Source: Gordius sp. MW1 (Eukaryota; Nematomorpha; Gordioida; Gordea; Gordiidae). From it: a stretch of DNA of 64,000 bases. The stretch's first letter is position 1. Every line of letters starts with the position of its first letter. Under the pieces are notes generated by a model. The model did not search any database and was not told the DNA's origin. It was given only the letters and a program-made list of their open reading frames with translations. The DNA is taken from contig OZ038528.1 of assembly GCA_964036665.1 (NCBI GenBank), forward strand, positions 4,594,501 through 4,658,500, given 5' to 3'. This document shows, one piece after another, positions 23,748 through 34,366 of this stretch. A program made the translations under genes and the position numbers.

Positions 23748-24463
23748 ATTTTTATATATTAGATTATTTACATTGTCGCATTTTACAGTATACATCTATG
23801 ACGTAAATTGTTGCATTTTAAAGTATCCCTGTATGACGTCATATGACGTCATGAGGTTGCTTTTGATTGACGTTTTATGTCAAAACGTATAAAACAAAAT
23901 AACTTGACCGTCTTATCACTTAGAGATTTCGAATAGAGTTTAAAACCTATTCTCAGACCTACCAAATATTCGCAGAAATTTTCATAAAAATCGGTCCAGT
24001 CGTTTCGGAGGACTTTAACAGCAAACACCGTAACACGAGAATTTTATATTTTAGATATTAAAGGTGAACAAAAAACTATGACGATATGGGTAAAACAATC
24101 AAGAACCGTTTTTAGCCAACTTTTAAGGCAAATTATCTTCCTATTTTCTTCCTTAAACGATTGCTTGTGTTTGGTCAATAAATTGGTCCCGTTGAAATAA
24201 TTCTTTTGCACTGGGCAGATGATCCAGGCATAGAGAAAATATATGCCAATTTTTGCATGGCTGGAAAACGACGTTGATTGGTTTACCACCATGGTATCAA
24301 CATTAGACGCATCACGTGGTTTGTGCAATAATGCCTCCAATGGAGACTTCGCGTTAATGTCGCTCTTAATAGACGATCTAGTGTGGATACCTTGCTAGTT
24401 GATAAAAATCGGGCTGACTTTCTATAGCAGCTAGATCTATAATTTTTTAATAGGATATGTAAT
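23748..24463. repeat. Left arm of a ~700-bp inverted duplication
   Basis: Inverted copy of 24682-25405 with a central spacer of about 220 bp. The arm includes the Helitron 5' terminus (24055), about 300 bp of Helitron, and about 400 bp outside it. Most of it aligns base for base, with occasional substitutions and small indels (for example around 24240 and 24290). Confidence 0.85.
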
Positions 24464-24496
24464 TTGGTAGCTCGAACTTGATAATTTAAAGCAATC

Positions 24497-24665
24497 ATAG
24501 TTGTAACGATTGTGTGTTATGTAATGAATATGTAATTTTGTCGTTATATAATTTCGTGTCATCGAATCGCGTTATTCAAATTCCAATAAACCATCATATC
24601 CTTATATCTAGCGACGAAGATGGAATCTACAAGCAAGACAGAAAATTCTATGAAGAACGAAGATT
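24497..24665 (+). mobile_element. LTR plus gag-start fragment of gypsy B
   Basis: Reads TGTAACGATTGTGTGTTATG through CATCATATCCTTATATC, then GCGACGAAGATGGAATCTAC, that is, a gypsy B LTR, primer-site area and first gag codons. The 30 bp before it are the inverse of the bases beyond the 5' LTR of the gypsy B copy at 26238-32986 (32987-33017), so this piece is an inverted copy of that junction rather than an independent insertion. Confidence 0.8.
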
Positions 24666-24681
24666 TCTAAAATCACCAGTA

Positions 24682-25405
24682 ATTACATAGCCTATAAAGA
24701 AATTATAGATCTAACTGCTATAGAAAGTCAGCACGATTTTGTATCAACTAGCAAGGTATCCACACTAGATCGTCTATTAAGAGCGACATTAACGCGAAGT
24801 CTCCATTGGAGGCATTATTGCACAAACCACGTGTGGCGTCCAATGTTGAGCTTTTACCATAGTGGTAAACCAATCAACGTCGTTTTTCAGCCATGCAAAA
24901 ATTGGCAGATCTTTTCTCTATGCCTGGATAATCTGCCCAGTGCAAAAGAATTATTTCAACGGGACCAATTTATTGACCAAACACAAGCAATCGTTTAAGG
25001 AAGAAAATAGGAAGATAATTTGCCTTAAAAGTTGGCTAAAAACGGTTCTTGTGTTTTACCCATATCGTCATAGTTTTTTGTTCACCTTTAATATCTAAAA
25101 TATAAAATTCTCGTGTTACGGTGTTTGTTGTTAAAGTCCTCCGAAACGACTGGACCGATTTTTATGAAAATTTCTGCGAATATTTGGTAGGTCTGATAAT
25201 AGAATTTAAACTCTATTCGAAATCTCTAAGTGATAAGACGGTCAAGTTATTTTGTTTTATACGTTTTGACATAAAACGTCAATCAAAAGCAACCTCATGA
25301 CGTCATATGACGTCATACAGGGATACTTTAAAATGCAACAATTTACGTCATAGATGTATACTGTAAAATGCTACAATGTAAATAATCTAATATATAAAAA
25401 TGCGA
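24682..25405. repeat. Right arm of the ~700-bp inverted duplication
   Basis: Inverted match to 23748-24463. It contains a plus-strand Helitron-type 5' terminus at 25094 (TCTAAAATATAAAATTCTCG). The arm ends at AATATATAAAAATGC, after which the two sides diverge. The stretch 24730-25020 has protein-like segments (SPLEALLHKPRVASN, LPSAKELFQRDQFIDQTQ) in shifting frames, perhaps a fossil coding region of unknown origin. Confidence 0.85.
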
Positions 25406-26232
25406 GCCTTAAATCGACGACACTCGCTAATAAGACTATTTTCTTATTGAATGCCATATATCTTCAATTTTCTGTTTGGCCGCAGGATCTGCGTTATATA
25501 AATTACGCGGACCGAACCCGGGACTATCAGTCATTATTCTGATGAACCTGGGCATTCAAATTTTTGTGACGGGCGAGCCATTCAGCCTAATCAGGCCCGT
25601 TGCATGCCTCTACTTTGAATGCATATTGCCTCATAAACTATATAAAGATGATATATTAACTTTAAAATTGTGCCATATGGGAGCACAAATTTTTATAACT
25701 AAAATAATACATAAAATTTTAATGCCTTATCCTGCAAATTAATGTTTAATAGGCCCTTTATATACAAACATAAAAGTAACTTTTATTTAAAAATTAAATT
25801 TATATAATGTATAATTCACAAAAAAACGCAATTAACCTGAGGAGATTTTGACAGCAAAGACGTGTAAAAATATTTTCCTTAACCCGGAAGAATTTTCTTA
25901 AGGTATCTCGTATCCGACGATAGTTAAAGACTTAAATATAAGACACAATTTTAGACTAATGGATCTGACTCAGTAACTTATACTTTATCTAAAACTAGGT
26001 TAGGTCAAATTTATAGGTTTTGGCCGAATACTTCTTACTATATTGAACTTGCGAATGCCCTCATGTGATTTTTTTTTATTAATTTAGTTTTATTTATGCA
26101 TAATTAAATTAATGTTAAAAATAATTATTTGCTTGGGTTTATTACTTACAAATGCCTATAAAACAGAAGTATAAAGCTCATATTATGGAATCAATCACTT
26201 TTTTTATCAGCTGTTACAGAAATTATGATACT
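25406..26232. other. AT-rich spacer, no gene seen
   Basis: No convincing gene. The first 200 bp after the inverted repeat are moderately GC-rich (25490-25620) and might be internal sequence of a second, non-coding Helitron; the rest is AT-rich. Confidence 0.35.
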
Positions 26233-26359
26233 ACTATAAGGATATGATGGTTTATTGGAATTTGAATAACGCGATTCGATGACAGGAATTACATAACGAC
26301 AAAATTACATATTCATTACATAACACACAATTGTTACATCTCTCCCCGTCTAACCAGCT

Positions 26360-27610
26360 TTAAATTTCTTCAATTAATCTCCGCGGTGGCTTCCTTGGTC
26401 TATTTTCCCTTTTTAAGTTACCATCACCTTTATCTTCCGGTATGTCAATATCTACCGGCACTAGTTCTTCCTGTATTGCCTCTATAGGTTCTGGTCTTGA
26501 TATCTCTTGATCATAAACTACCTCATCCTCTTCACATGATGGATCATTAACAACTGGGCAAGCCAAATCTTGATCTTCAACTACCTCCTCTTCTCTTTTT
26601 CTCAATTGGTCCGCATGTTTGCGCACGACTTTGTTGTTACTTTCAACGCTATAAGACAATAACCCATTCCTAGCGAGTACTTTTCCTTCCCGCCATCCTG
26701 GTGCCAATTTATTTTTTACCCAGACTAATTCATTTATTTCAAAGTCTCGTGGACATGTCGTCATATCATGGTGAAAGGCTTGTTTTTTAATTTTGTGTTC
26801 CATAATGGTTTGAGGCCTTGGTCGGGACCAATCGAGCATTGTCCGATTCCTCCGTCCGAAAAGCATCTTGAATGGCGACCTACCTGTTGAGTTATGTTCA
26901 CAAACCCTGTATGTTTAAAATTTCATTCATACACTCTTCCGGATCCTTGATGTCTTCTCTGGTGGCCAAGTAACGGCTTTTTAATGTTCTAATACATCTC
27001 TCTGCACAACCATTAGTCTTGGGATGGTAAGGAGAGATCAAAGTATGCACTATATTATAATTCTTGCAGAATTGCCTAAACTCCACGGAAGTAAACTGAG
27101 GTCCATTATCGCTGACTATTTGACGTGGAACACCAAATCGAGCAAACCATCCTTTTAGTTTTTTATCAATATTTTAGAATATGTATTCCTAAGGAGTTCC
27201 ACTTCAATCCACTTTGAATAAGAGTCAATACCAACAAACCAGTAGTAGGAGTCCATCGGTTCTGCTAGATCTATATGTAATCGTTCCCAAGGCGTGTTCG
27301 TTACGTTCCACGAATATAATGGAACTTCAGGAATATTTATGCGGTTCCTTTGACAATTACCACAATTCGCAATAAATTTATTAATGTCTAAGTCCAAACC
27401 TGGCCAGTAAACATAATATCTACTAATAGATTTCATCGCGTTAATCCCAGGGTGTCCTCTATGCAAAATATTTAATACAGATTTACGTAGTGTCTTTGGT
27501 ATGACTATTCGACCGTTCCATTGTATGATACCCTTATCCGAACATAATTCACTTTTCCTATAGAAATCGTCAATACATCTTCGCCGACGGCATTTTTGTT
27601 TACATTCCAA
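26360..27610 (-). pseudogene. Integrase and C-terminal tail of gypsy B copy 1
   Basis: The minus strand reads an HHCC-type zinc segment (ILHRGHPGINAMKSISRYYV then CGNCQRNR), the core (WERLHIDLAEPM, SYSKWIEVE) and SPYHPKTNGCAERCIRTLKS. The tail is acidic and then basic, ending RPRKPPRRLIEEI. Confidence 0.85.
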
Positions 27611-28745
27611 CTTTGATCTATATATATCAAGACTTTCTTGAGAGTGCTATCACCAAGAGTTTCCTTCGCGATTGTTTTTTCCGACACCTGTAAGTCATCT
27701 AGCGTAATTGACTTTAAGCAGGCAAAAAAATTTTCATCTTCCGATAGCCCCTCGTTAATTTCCGATAAGGGTAGTCGCGATAAGGCATCTGCAACGCAAT
27801 TTTCTTTCCCTGGTCTATATTCTAAACTATAATCATATGCGGACAACTTCCAAGACCACCTTATTAATCGATTGTTGCCAATTTTGGACAAATCCTGATG
27901 TCCGCCAAATAGCCGCTCCTAAGGTTTGTGGTCTGTCCGCAAGGTAAACTTTCTTTCAAATATATAGGCATGGTTTCACAGCCAAACAACAATGCCCTCG
28001 CTACTTTGTCAATCGAGGCATAGTTTTTCTCTGATTTTGAAAGAGTCCTTGACGCGTAAGCAATCGGTTTTTCCAACCCGTTGGAAAGTTGGTGCATTAA
28101 AACGGCTCCGAATCCATCATTTAAAGCGTCACAATCAAGGATTAAAGGTAAACAAATTGAATAAGGAATAACCGTGTCTTTATGAGTTAGGATTGTCTTA
28201 ACTTTTTTATAGACAGCGTCTTCTATTGGTGTCCAAGTCCACTTACACTTTGGACTCGTCAATCGATGTAGTGGAGCGCATATACTATGAATGGGGAATA
28301 AACTTCTCATAGTAATTCATCAGGCCCAAAAAGGCCCTTAATTGCTGTACGTTTTGCGGAATCGGTGCTCGAATTTTCTCCGACATTGGGTGTATGCCAA
28401 ATCTGTCTATACGAAATCCCAAAAAAGTCACAGAGTCTTCTAAGAATTTAACTTTTGCCAACTTAGCTGTTAATCCTGCATTATTCAGTCTTGATAGTAC
28501 CACTGTTAAATTGCTGAAATGCTCGTCATCATTCTCACCCGTAACTATCACATCATCTAGGTCCACTCCCGTCTTTTTGCAATCCTTAAGCAAGTCGTCC
28601 ATATATCTCTGGAATAGTATTGGTGCTGAGGCGAGTCCAAACGGCAACCGTTTGTAGCGATAATAGCCCACATGCGTATTGATGATCAGGAAATTTTGGA
28701 ATTGCTAATCCACCCTCATTTGTAAGTATGCATCCTTAAGGTCGA
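27505..28745 (-). pseudogene. RT palm/thumb and RNase H of gypsy B copy 1
   Basis: Reads YKRLPFGLASAPILFQRYMD, an RT active-site block followed by VIVTGENDDEHF, LRAFLGLMNYYEKFIP, RNase H GFGAVLMHQLSNGLEKPIAY and SLEYRPGKENCVADALSRLP. Confidence 0.85.
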
Positions 28746-28859
28746 TTGTCGTAAACTTTTTTCCCTCGGAAATTCCTAAAATAAGTTAAAAATGGTTCAA
28801 TTAAATCCTTTTGTTGTACATGCAAAAAACTTATTAGCCTCAAAAAAAATAACTGTTTT

Positions 28860-30470
28860 ATAATACATGGCCACCCTTCTGCTCGTTGTATCTCCTCTGG
28901 GAAATTCCCACCTGCTAGCCCTCTTATTCCACCTCTTGCCTCCATAATAGAGGATGCTCCTCATAATGCCCCTTGCTCGTCCAACTCAGATACTCAATCC
29001 TTAGACAGCCCCATAATTACCACTTCTTTGGACTATTCTTGGAGTGATTCTTTTTTAGCCTTAACCTTCCCCAACACTATTTCAAGAATCCCTAGGGGAG
29101 CTCGCCCGGCTTCTCAACAGTTTTTAATCAACCTTATAACTTCCATAACAATCTCTCCCTCAAATCTTACTAACTGGGATAAACTTTTCAGGCTTACCTT
29201 TCACACCTTATATGTAAGAGGACCCAACGCTGAAAATCTGTCCAAACATATTAAAGACTCCTTTTTAAATTTCAATATTGATAATATTTTTAAAAATACC
29301 CCCCAGCACAAACAATCCCCAAACTCCTCCACTGCCAAGCAAACTGCTAAACTAATTTCTAAAAAAATTGATAACTTTAACCCCAAAAGTGCTCTAAGAA
29401 TATTTTATGACAATGACTCAATTGCTCCTTACTCCCTTGATTCATACCAACAACTCAAATCTAAACATCCCCCATCCTCATCGGCAAATCGACTCCCTAC
29501 CTCAGCCTCTTCCATAAAACTAGACTCATCCGACATTCGGGAAGCCATCAATTCCTTTCCCATCGACTCTGCAGCAGGCCTTAATGGTTTCCGCCCTGTT
29601 TATTTACAAGACCTGATTAACCTCCAAAATGTGAGCGCTGCAATTTTACTCAACTCTATAACGTCCCTATGCAATTTAATTGTCAACGGTAATATTCCTA
29701 CCGAAATAATTTCTATATTGTTCGGCGCTAAACTCATCGCTATCAAAAAACCTGATAATTCGGTGAGACCCATTGCTATTGGCAGTGTTTTTCGACGTAT
29801 AATATCAAAACTCATTTGTAAGACAATCAAATCCAGTTTAAACGACAAGTTAATTCCTCATCAATTAGGATTTGGGGTTAAAGGCGGCTGTGAGGCTGCC
29901 AGTCACGCTGCGAGGATAAGTCTAAAACAAATTCCCTCCAATCACTGCATGGTTAAACTGGACTTTGCCAATGCTTTTAATAATATTCGCCGAGAAACGA
30001 TAATAAATACCTTCATTGATGAGTTTCCAAAGTTTTCAAATTACATCAGTTTAAGTTACGGTTGTATATCAAAACTAAAGTTTGGGGACTTTTTAATTGA
30101 TTCGGCAGAAGGTATTCAACAGGGAGACCCCCTAGGTCCACCTCTGTTTTGTCTTGGGATCAAAAATTTAACTGAATCCCTCTCAAACCAATGCTCATTA
30201 TCATTAAACGTCTGGTACCTGGACGATGCTACCTTATGCGGCCCTCCTGAAGAAATTTCCAAGGCCATTCTTTTAATCCAACATTATGAAACCTCCCTAA
30301 ACTTGAGATTGAATATCTATAAGTGCGAGATATATCAGTGCCCGGATACCAACAAATTTCCCATTTTTAAGCCCTTTTTAAAGGTTGAATTGATGAGTTT
30401 TACTCATCTAGGCTCTCCAATAGGTGATCGAGTTGCGACGCCCGCGAGCACTTCAACCTTAAATCTTTAG
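28860..30470 (+). CDS. Reverse transcriptase of non-LTR element (copy 1)
   Basis: The frame is open from about 28860, well before the first listed TTG/ATG-type start at 29028, so the annotated start is not the true N-terminus. RT blocks in order: KPDNSVRPIAIGSVFRRIIS, LGFGVKGGCEAASHAARISL, MVKLDFANAFNNIRRE (first catalytic Asp), GIQQGDPLGPPLFCLGI, and VWYLDDATLCG (YLDD active site), then HLGSPIGD. This RT would prime cDNA synthesis at the target. The frame ends early (VATPASTSTLNL) where a deletion has removed roughly 200 residues that are present in the copy at 38400. All key RT residues seen are intact. The branch is R2/NeSL-like or the related group with GFGxKGGCEAA. Confidence 0.85.
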   Translation: MIHGHPSARCISSGKFPPASPLIPPLASIIEDAPHNAPCSSNSDTQSLDSPIITTSLDYSWSDSFLALTFPNTISRIPRGARPASQQFLINLITSITISPSNLTNWDKLFRLTFHTLYVRGPNAENLSKHIKDSFLNFNIDNIFKNTPQHKQSPNSSTAKQTAKLISKKIDNFNPKSALRIFYDNDSIAPYSLDSYQQLKSKHPPSSSANRLPTSASSIKLDSSDIREAINSFPIDSAAGLNGFRPVYLQDLINLQNVSAAILLNSITSLCNLIVNGNIPTEIISILFGAKLIAIKKPDNSVRPIAIGSVFRRIISKLICKTIKSSLNDKLIPHQLGFGVKGGCEAASHAARISLKQIPSNHCMVKLDFANAFNNIRRETIINTFIDEFPKFSNYISLSYGCISKLKFGDFLIDSAEGIQQGDPLGPPLFCLGIKNLTESLSNQCSLSLNVWYLDDATLCGPPEEISKAILLIQHYETSLNLRLNIYKCEIYQCPDTNKFPIFKPFLKVELMSFTHLGSPIGDRVATPASTSTLNL

Positions 30471-31158
30471 TTTTTGACGGATCGGGTCACGAGTGGCTTG
30501 AAGCTTATCCTAGCTCACTTTCTGGATTGATGTTGGAGGACCCAGAGCTAGCATACGCCATCGCCCTCAGCCTAGGAATTCCCTATTCAAAGGAATATTC
30601 CTGCCGCAACTGCTCCCAGAGCATAGACATTTATGCAAGGCATCCCCTACACTGCCTTTACAATAAATTTAAATACATAAGGCACGAAAAGGTGAATAGC
30701 CTTATCCAAGCCGCTTTTAAAAAAGCCAACATTCCCTCCGTTTTAGAGCCGTCAGACCCTTCGTTGGAGGGAAGGATGCGACCAGACGGCTCTACCCTTA
30801 TCCCTTGGCAAAATGGTCTACCCCTTAAATGGGATTTTACCTGCATAGACATTTTCGCCCCCTCTAACCAAAACTAAACGCTCTGACTCTCGCCGAACAC
30901 CGCAAAACGGTTAAATACCAGGCCCTCCTACCATCTAATATCTTTACCCCTATCGTTGCCTCGTGTTCTGGGACTTTTGGTCCGGCCGCCATTAAGCTTT
31001 TTAAAGAAATCAGCCGTCGCTGCCCGCCCTCTAAATATTCCACTAATTTTTTACTTAAACAAAAAATTGGTATTTTTATAGCTAAGTACAATTTTAAATC
31101 CCTGGCCGACAGTTGGCCACTTTTACAAGATGACACATGCGACATTCTTGAATCATAA
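30460..31158 (+). pseudogene. Zinc knuckle and PD-(D/E)XK-like nuclease, copy 1
   Basis: Reads SGHEWLEAYPSSLSGLMLED, then a zinc motif CRNCSQSIDIYARHPLHC, then MRPDGSTLIPWQNGLPLKWD followed by FTCIDIFAPS. The RPDG...W...LKWDxT..D.(F/A) pattern is the restriction-like endonuclease that cuts target DNA for these LINEs. A frameshift at about 30877 moves the reading to KYQALLPSNIFTPIVAS and GTFGPAAIKLFKEI, ending DDTCDILES at 31158. The RT frame and this one are out of register because of the deletion at about 30440. Confidence 0.8.
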
Positions 31159-31473
31159 TATTTTTATTTTGTTTTACATCCGCTATATTTTTCGAATTTT
31201 GTCACTTCGTTTTTATAATGTTCTTACGTTCAAATAAACAATATATACATTTAAAAAAAAAATAAAAATAAAAAATTTTGCCACAATTTCATCAAATGTG
31301 GGTAAGATGTGATAGTCTTTAAGAAGAAAAGGGTTCAATGTGACCCTAAAATCCCCACAAATACGAATATCACCATTATTTTTCATAACGTATACCGTTG
31401 GTGTCGCCCATTCAACGCGACATTTAAAAGGATCGATCTTTTCGATTATATCCGCCGCCATGAGTCTATCTAA

Positions 31474-32870
31474 TTAATTTTCTATCGGGCCCCGTAATGG
31501 AAAGGGCACCCGACGGGCCGGCAGAACCTTCCCACTAGCTGAAGATTCAACGTTTATACGAACTGGACAACCATTAATGACTCCCGGTCGCTCATTAAAA
31601 ATTCCGGCAAATTTCTTTATTAAATTATCAATTTTGGTACTCGAGTTTTGATTTAAACTAGTTACTGATTGTTGAACCTTGGAAATTTTGACACATTTCG
31701 GAATGTATAGTCCAAAATTTAATATCCAGGGTAGGCCAAATAAGGGTGTATTCGATGTTTTTGTCACGATGACAATCAGTAATTTGCTCTTGTAGCCTTG
31801 CACCACTTTAATGTTTGTTTCGCCGATTACATCTAGTTTTTGATGGCCATACTCCGTAAAATTATGCGTTGGCCGTAATTTCGGCCTTCCTAAGTGATTC
31901 TAAATTTCCTAAATTATTACCGACACCTGAGCGCCGGTGTCATATTCAAACCAGAATGGAACATCATTAAACGTGGCTTCAATTGTTGCTCGTTTCCGAT
32001 CACTTTTTATAATGTGATTGATAGAATTAATTTCGCCAACCTCTTCCTCACGATCATCAAAAACTTTTTTAACCCTCTTATTCTTGCATGCCCGCGAAAA
32101 ATGCCTCATCTTATTACAATTATAACACTTTGCCGTAACTGCAGCGCAATGATTACGAGTGTGTTACCGGCCACAACGAAAACATTTAGAGGCGGTATGG
32201 TTGGAGTCGGTCTGACCCTTACTAACACCTACACCATTACGATTATCCCTTATTCGATTTATATTCAAGGAATTAACCTCGCTCTCTGCCGTCTCCCATG
32301 CTAAAGCCATATCCAAAATTTTATCAAAAGCTAAGCTTTTACCTGTTTCGTCAAGCATCCTAGGATATTTACTCCGAATTTCGATCTCCAACTTCGGGAA
32401 TCGAATTCCTGCTACGAAACGGTCCCGAAGGCGCTCTTCAGCATCATTATTAAACTGTGCCGCTTGTGCAGTTTCCTTCAATCGTTTAGTAAATCCTAAC
32501 ACCGACTCACCTTCTGACCTCATAAGGCGAATAAACTCTAACCTTGAAGCCATAGTACTGGATCTAGGTTTAAAAATGGTCTTACATGTTTCAATGATCT
32601 TCTCCCAATCCACGTTTTCGATTTTACATGGAAATAAGTAATTTTTTACTTGGATCACATTCTGAATTCCAAAATACGCAAGGAATAATTATTTGTAGAT
32701 CTGTTTCAATGCATCACCCGTTGCGCATATTCCTTTGGCTATTAGAATATATTCCCTATTTTCTAAATACCCCTCTATTGGAATATTCGTGGAATAAGGT
32801 AGAAGTATAATTTTAGAAATATCCACTTCGTTCTTCATAAAATTTTCTGTCTTTCTTGTAGATTCCATTT
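31474..32870 (-). pseudogene. Gag and protease of gypsy B copy 1
   Basis: Reads LFPCKIENVDWEKIIETCKT and MRSEGESVLGFTKRLKETAQ (capsid-type gag), a CFRCGR knuckle, then EYDTGAQVSVI (protease active site) and LFGLPWILNFGLYIP. Nearly the same as the gag-PR of copy 2. Confidence 0.85.
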
Positions 32871-32991
32871 TCGTCGCCAGATATAAGGATATGATGGTTT
32901 ATTGGAATTTGAATAACGCGATTCGATGACACGAAATTACATAACGACAAAATTACATATTCTTTACATAACACACAATCGTTACAACTAT

Positions 32992-34340
32992 GATTGCTTT
33001 AAATTATCAAGTTCGGAAGCTAAGAAAGGGTTTAATTTGTATTTAAGAATTACACCTAAAATATCATAACACAAAAAGCTAACATTCATCACTTAGATAA
33101 GTGCTATTATTTCATGTTAGTATTATAGTATTTTGAATAATGGATATGATGCACAAAAAAGGAAATTATAATGATAAGGGATTAGTTCAGACAAAATACT
33201 TAAATTTGTAGTATGATAAATTATTTTAAAAAGGGAAGTTCTAAAGTAAATACGCTGTGTGCATTCCATCAAATATTACACTAGTCAATTTTAAATATAG
33301 CCACAATTTCTCCAATAATCTTAGATAACTAGAAATAATTATATGAGAGATAAAGCACATAAATTCATCAAAAAACGTAATTAAAATATAATATACATGT
33401 GCCCTAAGTAGCAATGGTTATTGAGAATTAAAGAGGAAACCTTTTCAAATATTTGAATATTCTATTATACCATACGGTAAGATATAAAGATTCATTGAAT
33501 TGCTTAAAATTTATTCTTTCAACTGTGACAATTCAAATATATGTATTTTATTTTTTTTATAAGCATATTATAAAATTATGTTTTTTCCAGTCATTTAAAC
33601 ATTCTTTAACTAAAAAATCATAGTTATTTGAATTTATTTATAGGTGTATTGCGTTGGAGGAAAAAACAAGACAAGGCATTTAAATTTCAACAAAATTTTG
33701 GGGGGGTACAGAAAGTTCATTATTTTTGTAATTATAATTCGATGCTTATCATATTTTTTGAAGAATAATCTACATGGGCTTTTTATTCAAGTTATATATT
33801 TTCCAAAATGTGTGAACTAACAAAAACGCCTAAAAATTAGAATTATATTTTTTATTCTCGCTCCCGTAGATCTCTGATTTTGCATGAACTTGCATTCTTA
33901 TTTTGTTTGGTGGTTAAACGATCAACGCACGTGTTTTCTGGCATCTGAGTGAGCTTGAAATATTTAAAGATGGCAGTAATAATCTACCGTTAATAAATTA
34001 AAACTGGTATGCGGAAAGGGTGGGGGAAAAGGAGAGAGGATGTAGAGTTAAATACAATTAATGTAGATGATAAAGACAATCAAAAATATTTTATAAAATC
34101 TATTTAAGTTTAAAGTGTTTATAGATAATGGTTTAAAAAGTTATGCAAATTTAAAAAGCGGAGTAAAATATACCCCACGAATATTCTCGCGTTCAGGATT
34201 TTCAATACTTTAACGGGGTAATGTTACAAATTGTCATTAACATATGAGATGGGAAAAGAATCGCCGGCAGTTTATTCGACTTTCGTTATAAATCTAATCA
34301 ATTGGCTTACAGGGGTATACAATATTAATTTTTTATATAT
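32992..34340. other. AT-rich upstream flank of NDUFA7
   Basis: No coding frame or repeat recognised. The first 30 bp are shared, inverted, with 24465-24496. A short T/A-rich stretch ending in TATTTTAG (about 34335-34341) directly precedes the first NDUFA7 exon and may be a splice acceptor. Confidence 0.4.
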
Positions 34341-34366
34341 TATTTTAGAGAAAATTTATAACCAAT

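Larger units (their letters stand above)
11511..24055 (-). mobile_element. Helitron with two nested insertions
   Basis: A minus-strand rolling-circle transposon. Its coding remnants run from the N-terminus at 23619 to the helicase C-terminus at 12420. The 5' end is placed at 24055, where the minus strand reads TCTAAAATATAAAATTCTCG then TGTTACGGTGTTTG, a classic Helitron 5' terminus. The 3' end is less sure: a small hairpin (GCAAA-atcg-TTTGC) followed by CGGGTCAG near 11511-11532 is a candidate for the terminal hairpin plus CTRR-like end. Removing the nested gypsy (16857-23536) and MITE (11567-12259) leaves about 5.2 kb, a normal autonomous Helitron size. The coding region has many frameshifts and stops, so it is dead. 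A second Helitron-type 5' end lies at about 23764, so the true 5' edge could be there. Confidence 0.8.
28770..31275 (+). mobile_element. Non-LTR retrotransposon with C-terminal nuclease, in gypsy B RT
   Basis: Plus-strand insertion of about 2.5 kb. The left junction follows GTAAACTTTTTTCCCTC of gypsy B and the right junction is an A-rich tail (about 31250-31275) followed by ATTTTGCCAC of gypsy B. Comparison with the intact site in copy 2 (56780-56800) shows the insertion replaced a few bases. It carries RT, a CCHC zinc region and a PD-(D/E)XK-like nuclease, the layout of restriction-like-endonuclease LINEs. The 5' part is probably truncated and there is an internal deletion between RT and zinc region. 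A relative lies at 38400-39947. Confidence 0.85.
26238..32986 (-). mobile_element. Ty3/gypsy element B, copy 1 (K02A2.6-like)
   Basis: LTRs of about 101 bp (26238-26338 and 32885-32986), flanked by the 5-bp duplication actat (26233-26237, 32987-32991). A purine-rich tract (complement of tctctccccgtc) adjoins the 3' LTR. Parts in element order: gag with one or two CCHC knuckles (about 31900-32870), protease (31474-31890), RT (31213-31461 and 28285-28745), RNase H (27505-28310), integrase (26898-27610) and a basic tail (26360-26866). A non-LTR element (28770-31275) sits inside RT. Very similar to copy 2 at 54225-58839. About eight to ten breaks besides the insertion. Confidence 0.9.

Noticed and set aside
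24044-24340. 98-codon frame on the minus strand as a host gene
   Set aside because: Lies in the inverted duplication; the other arm disrupts the same frame and no family is recognisable.
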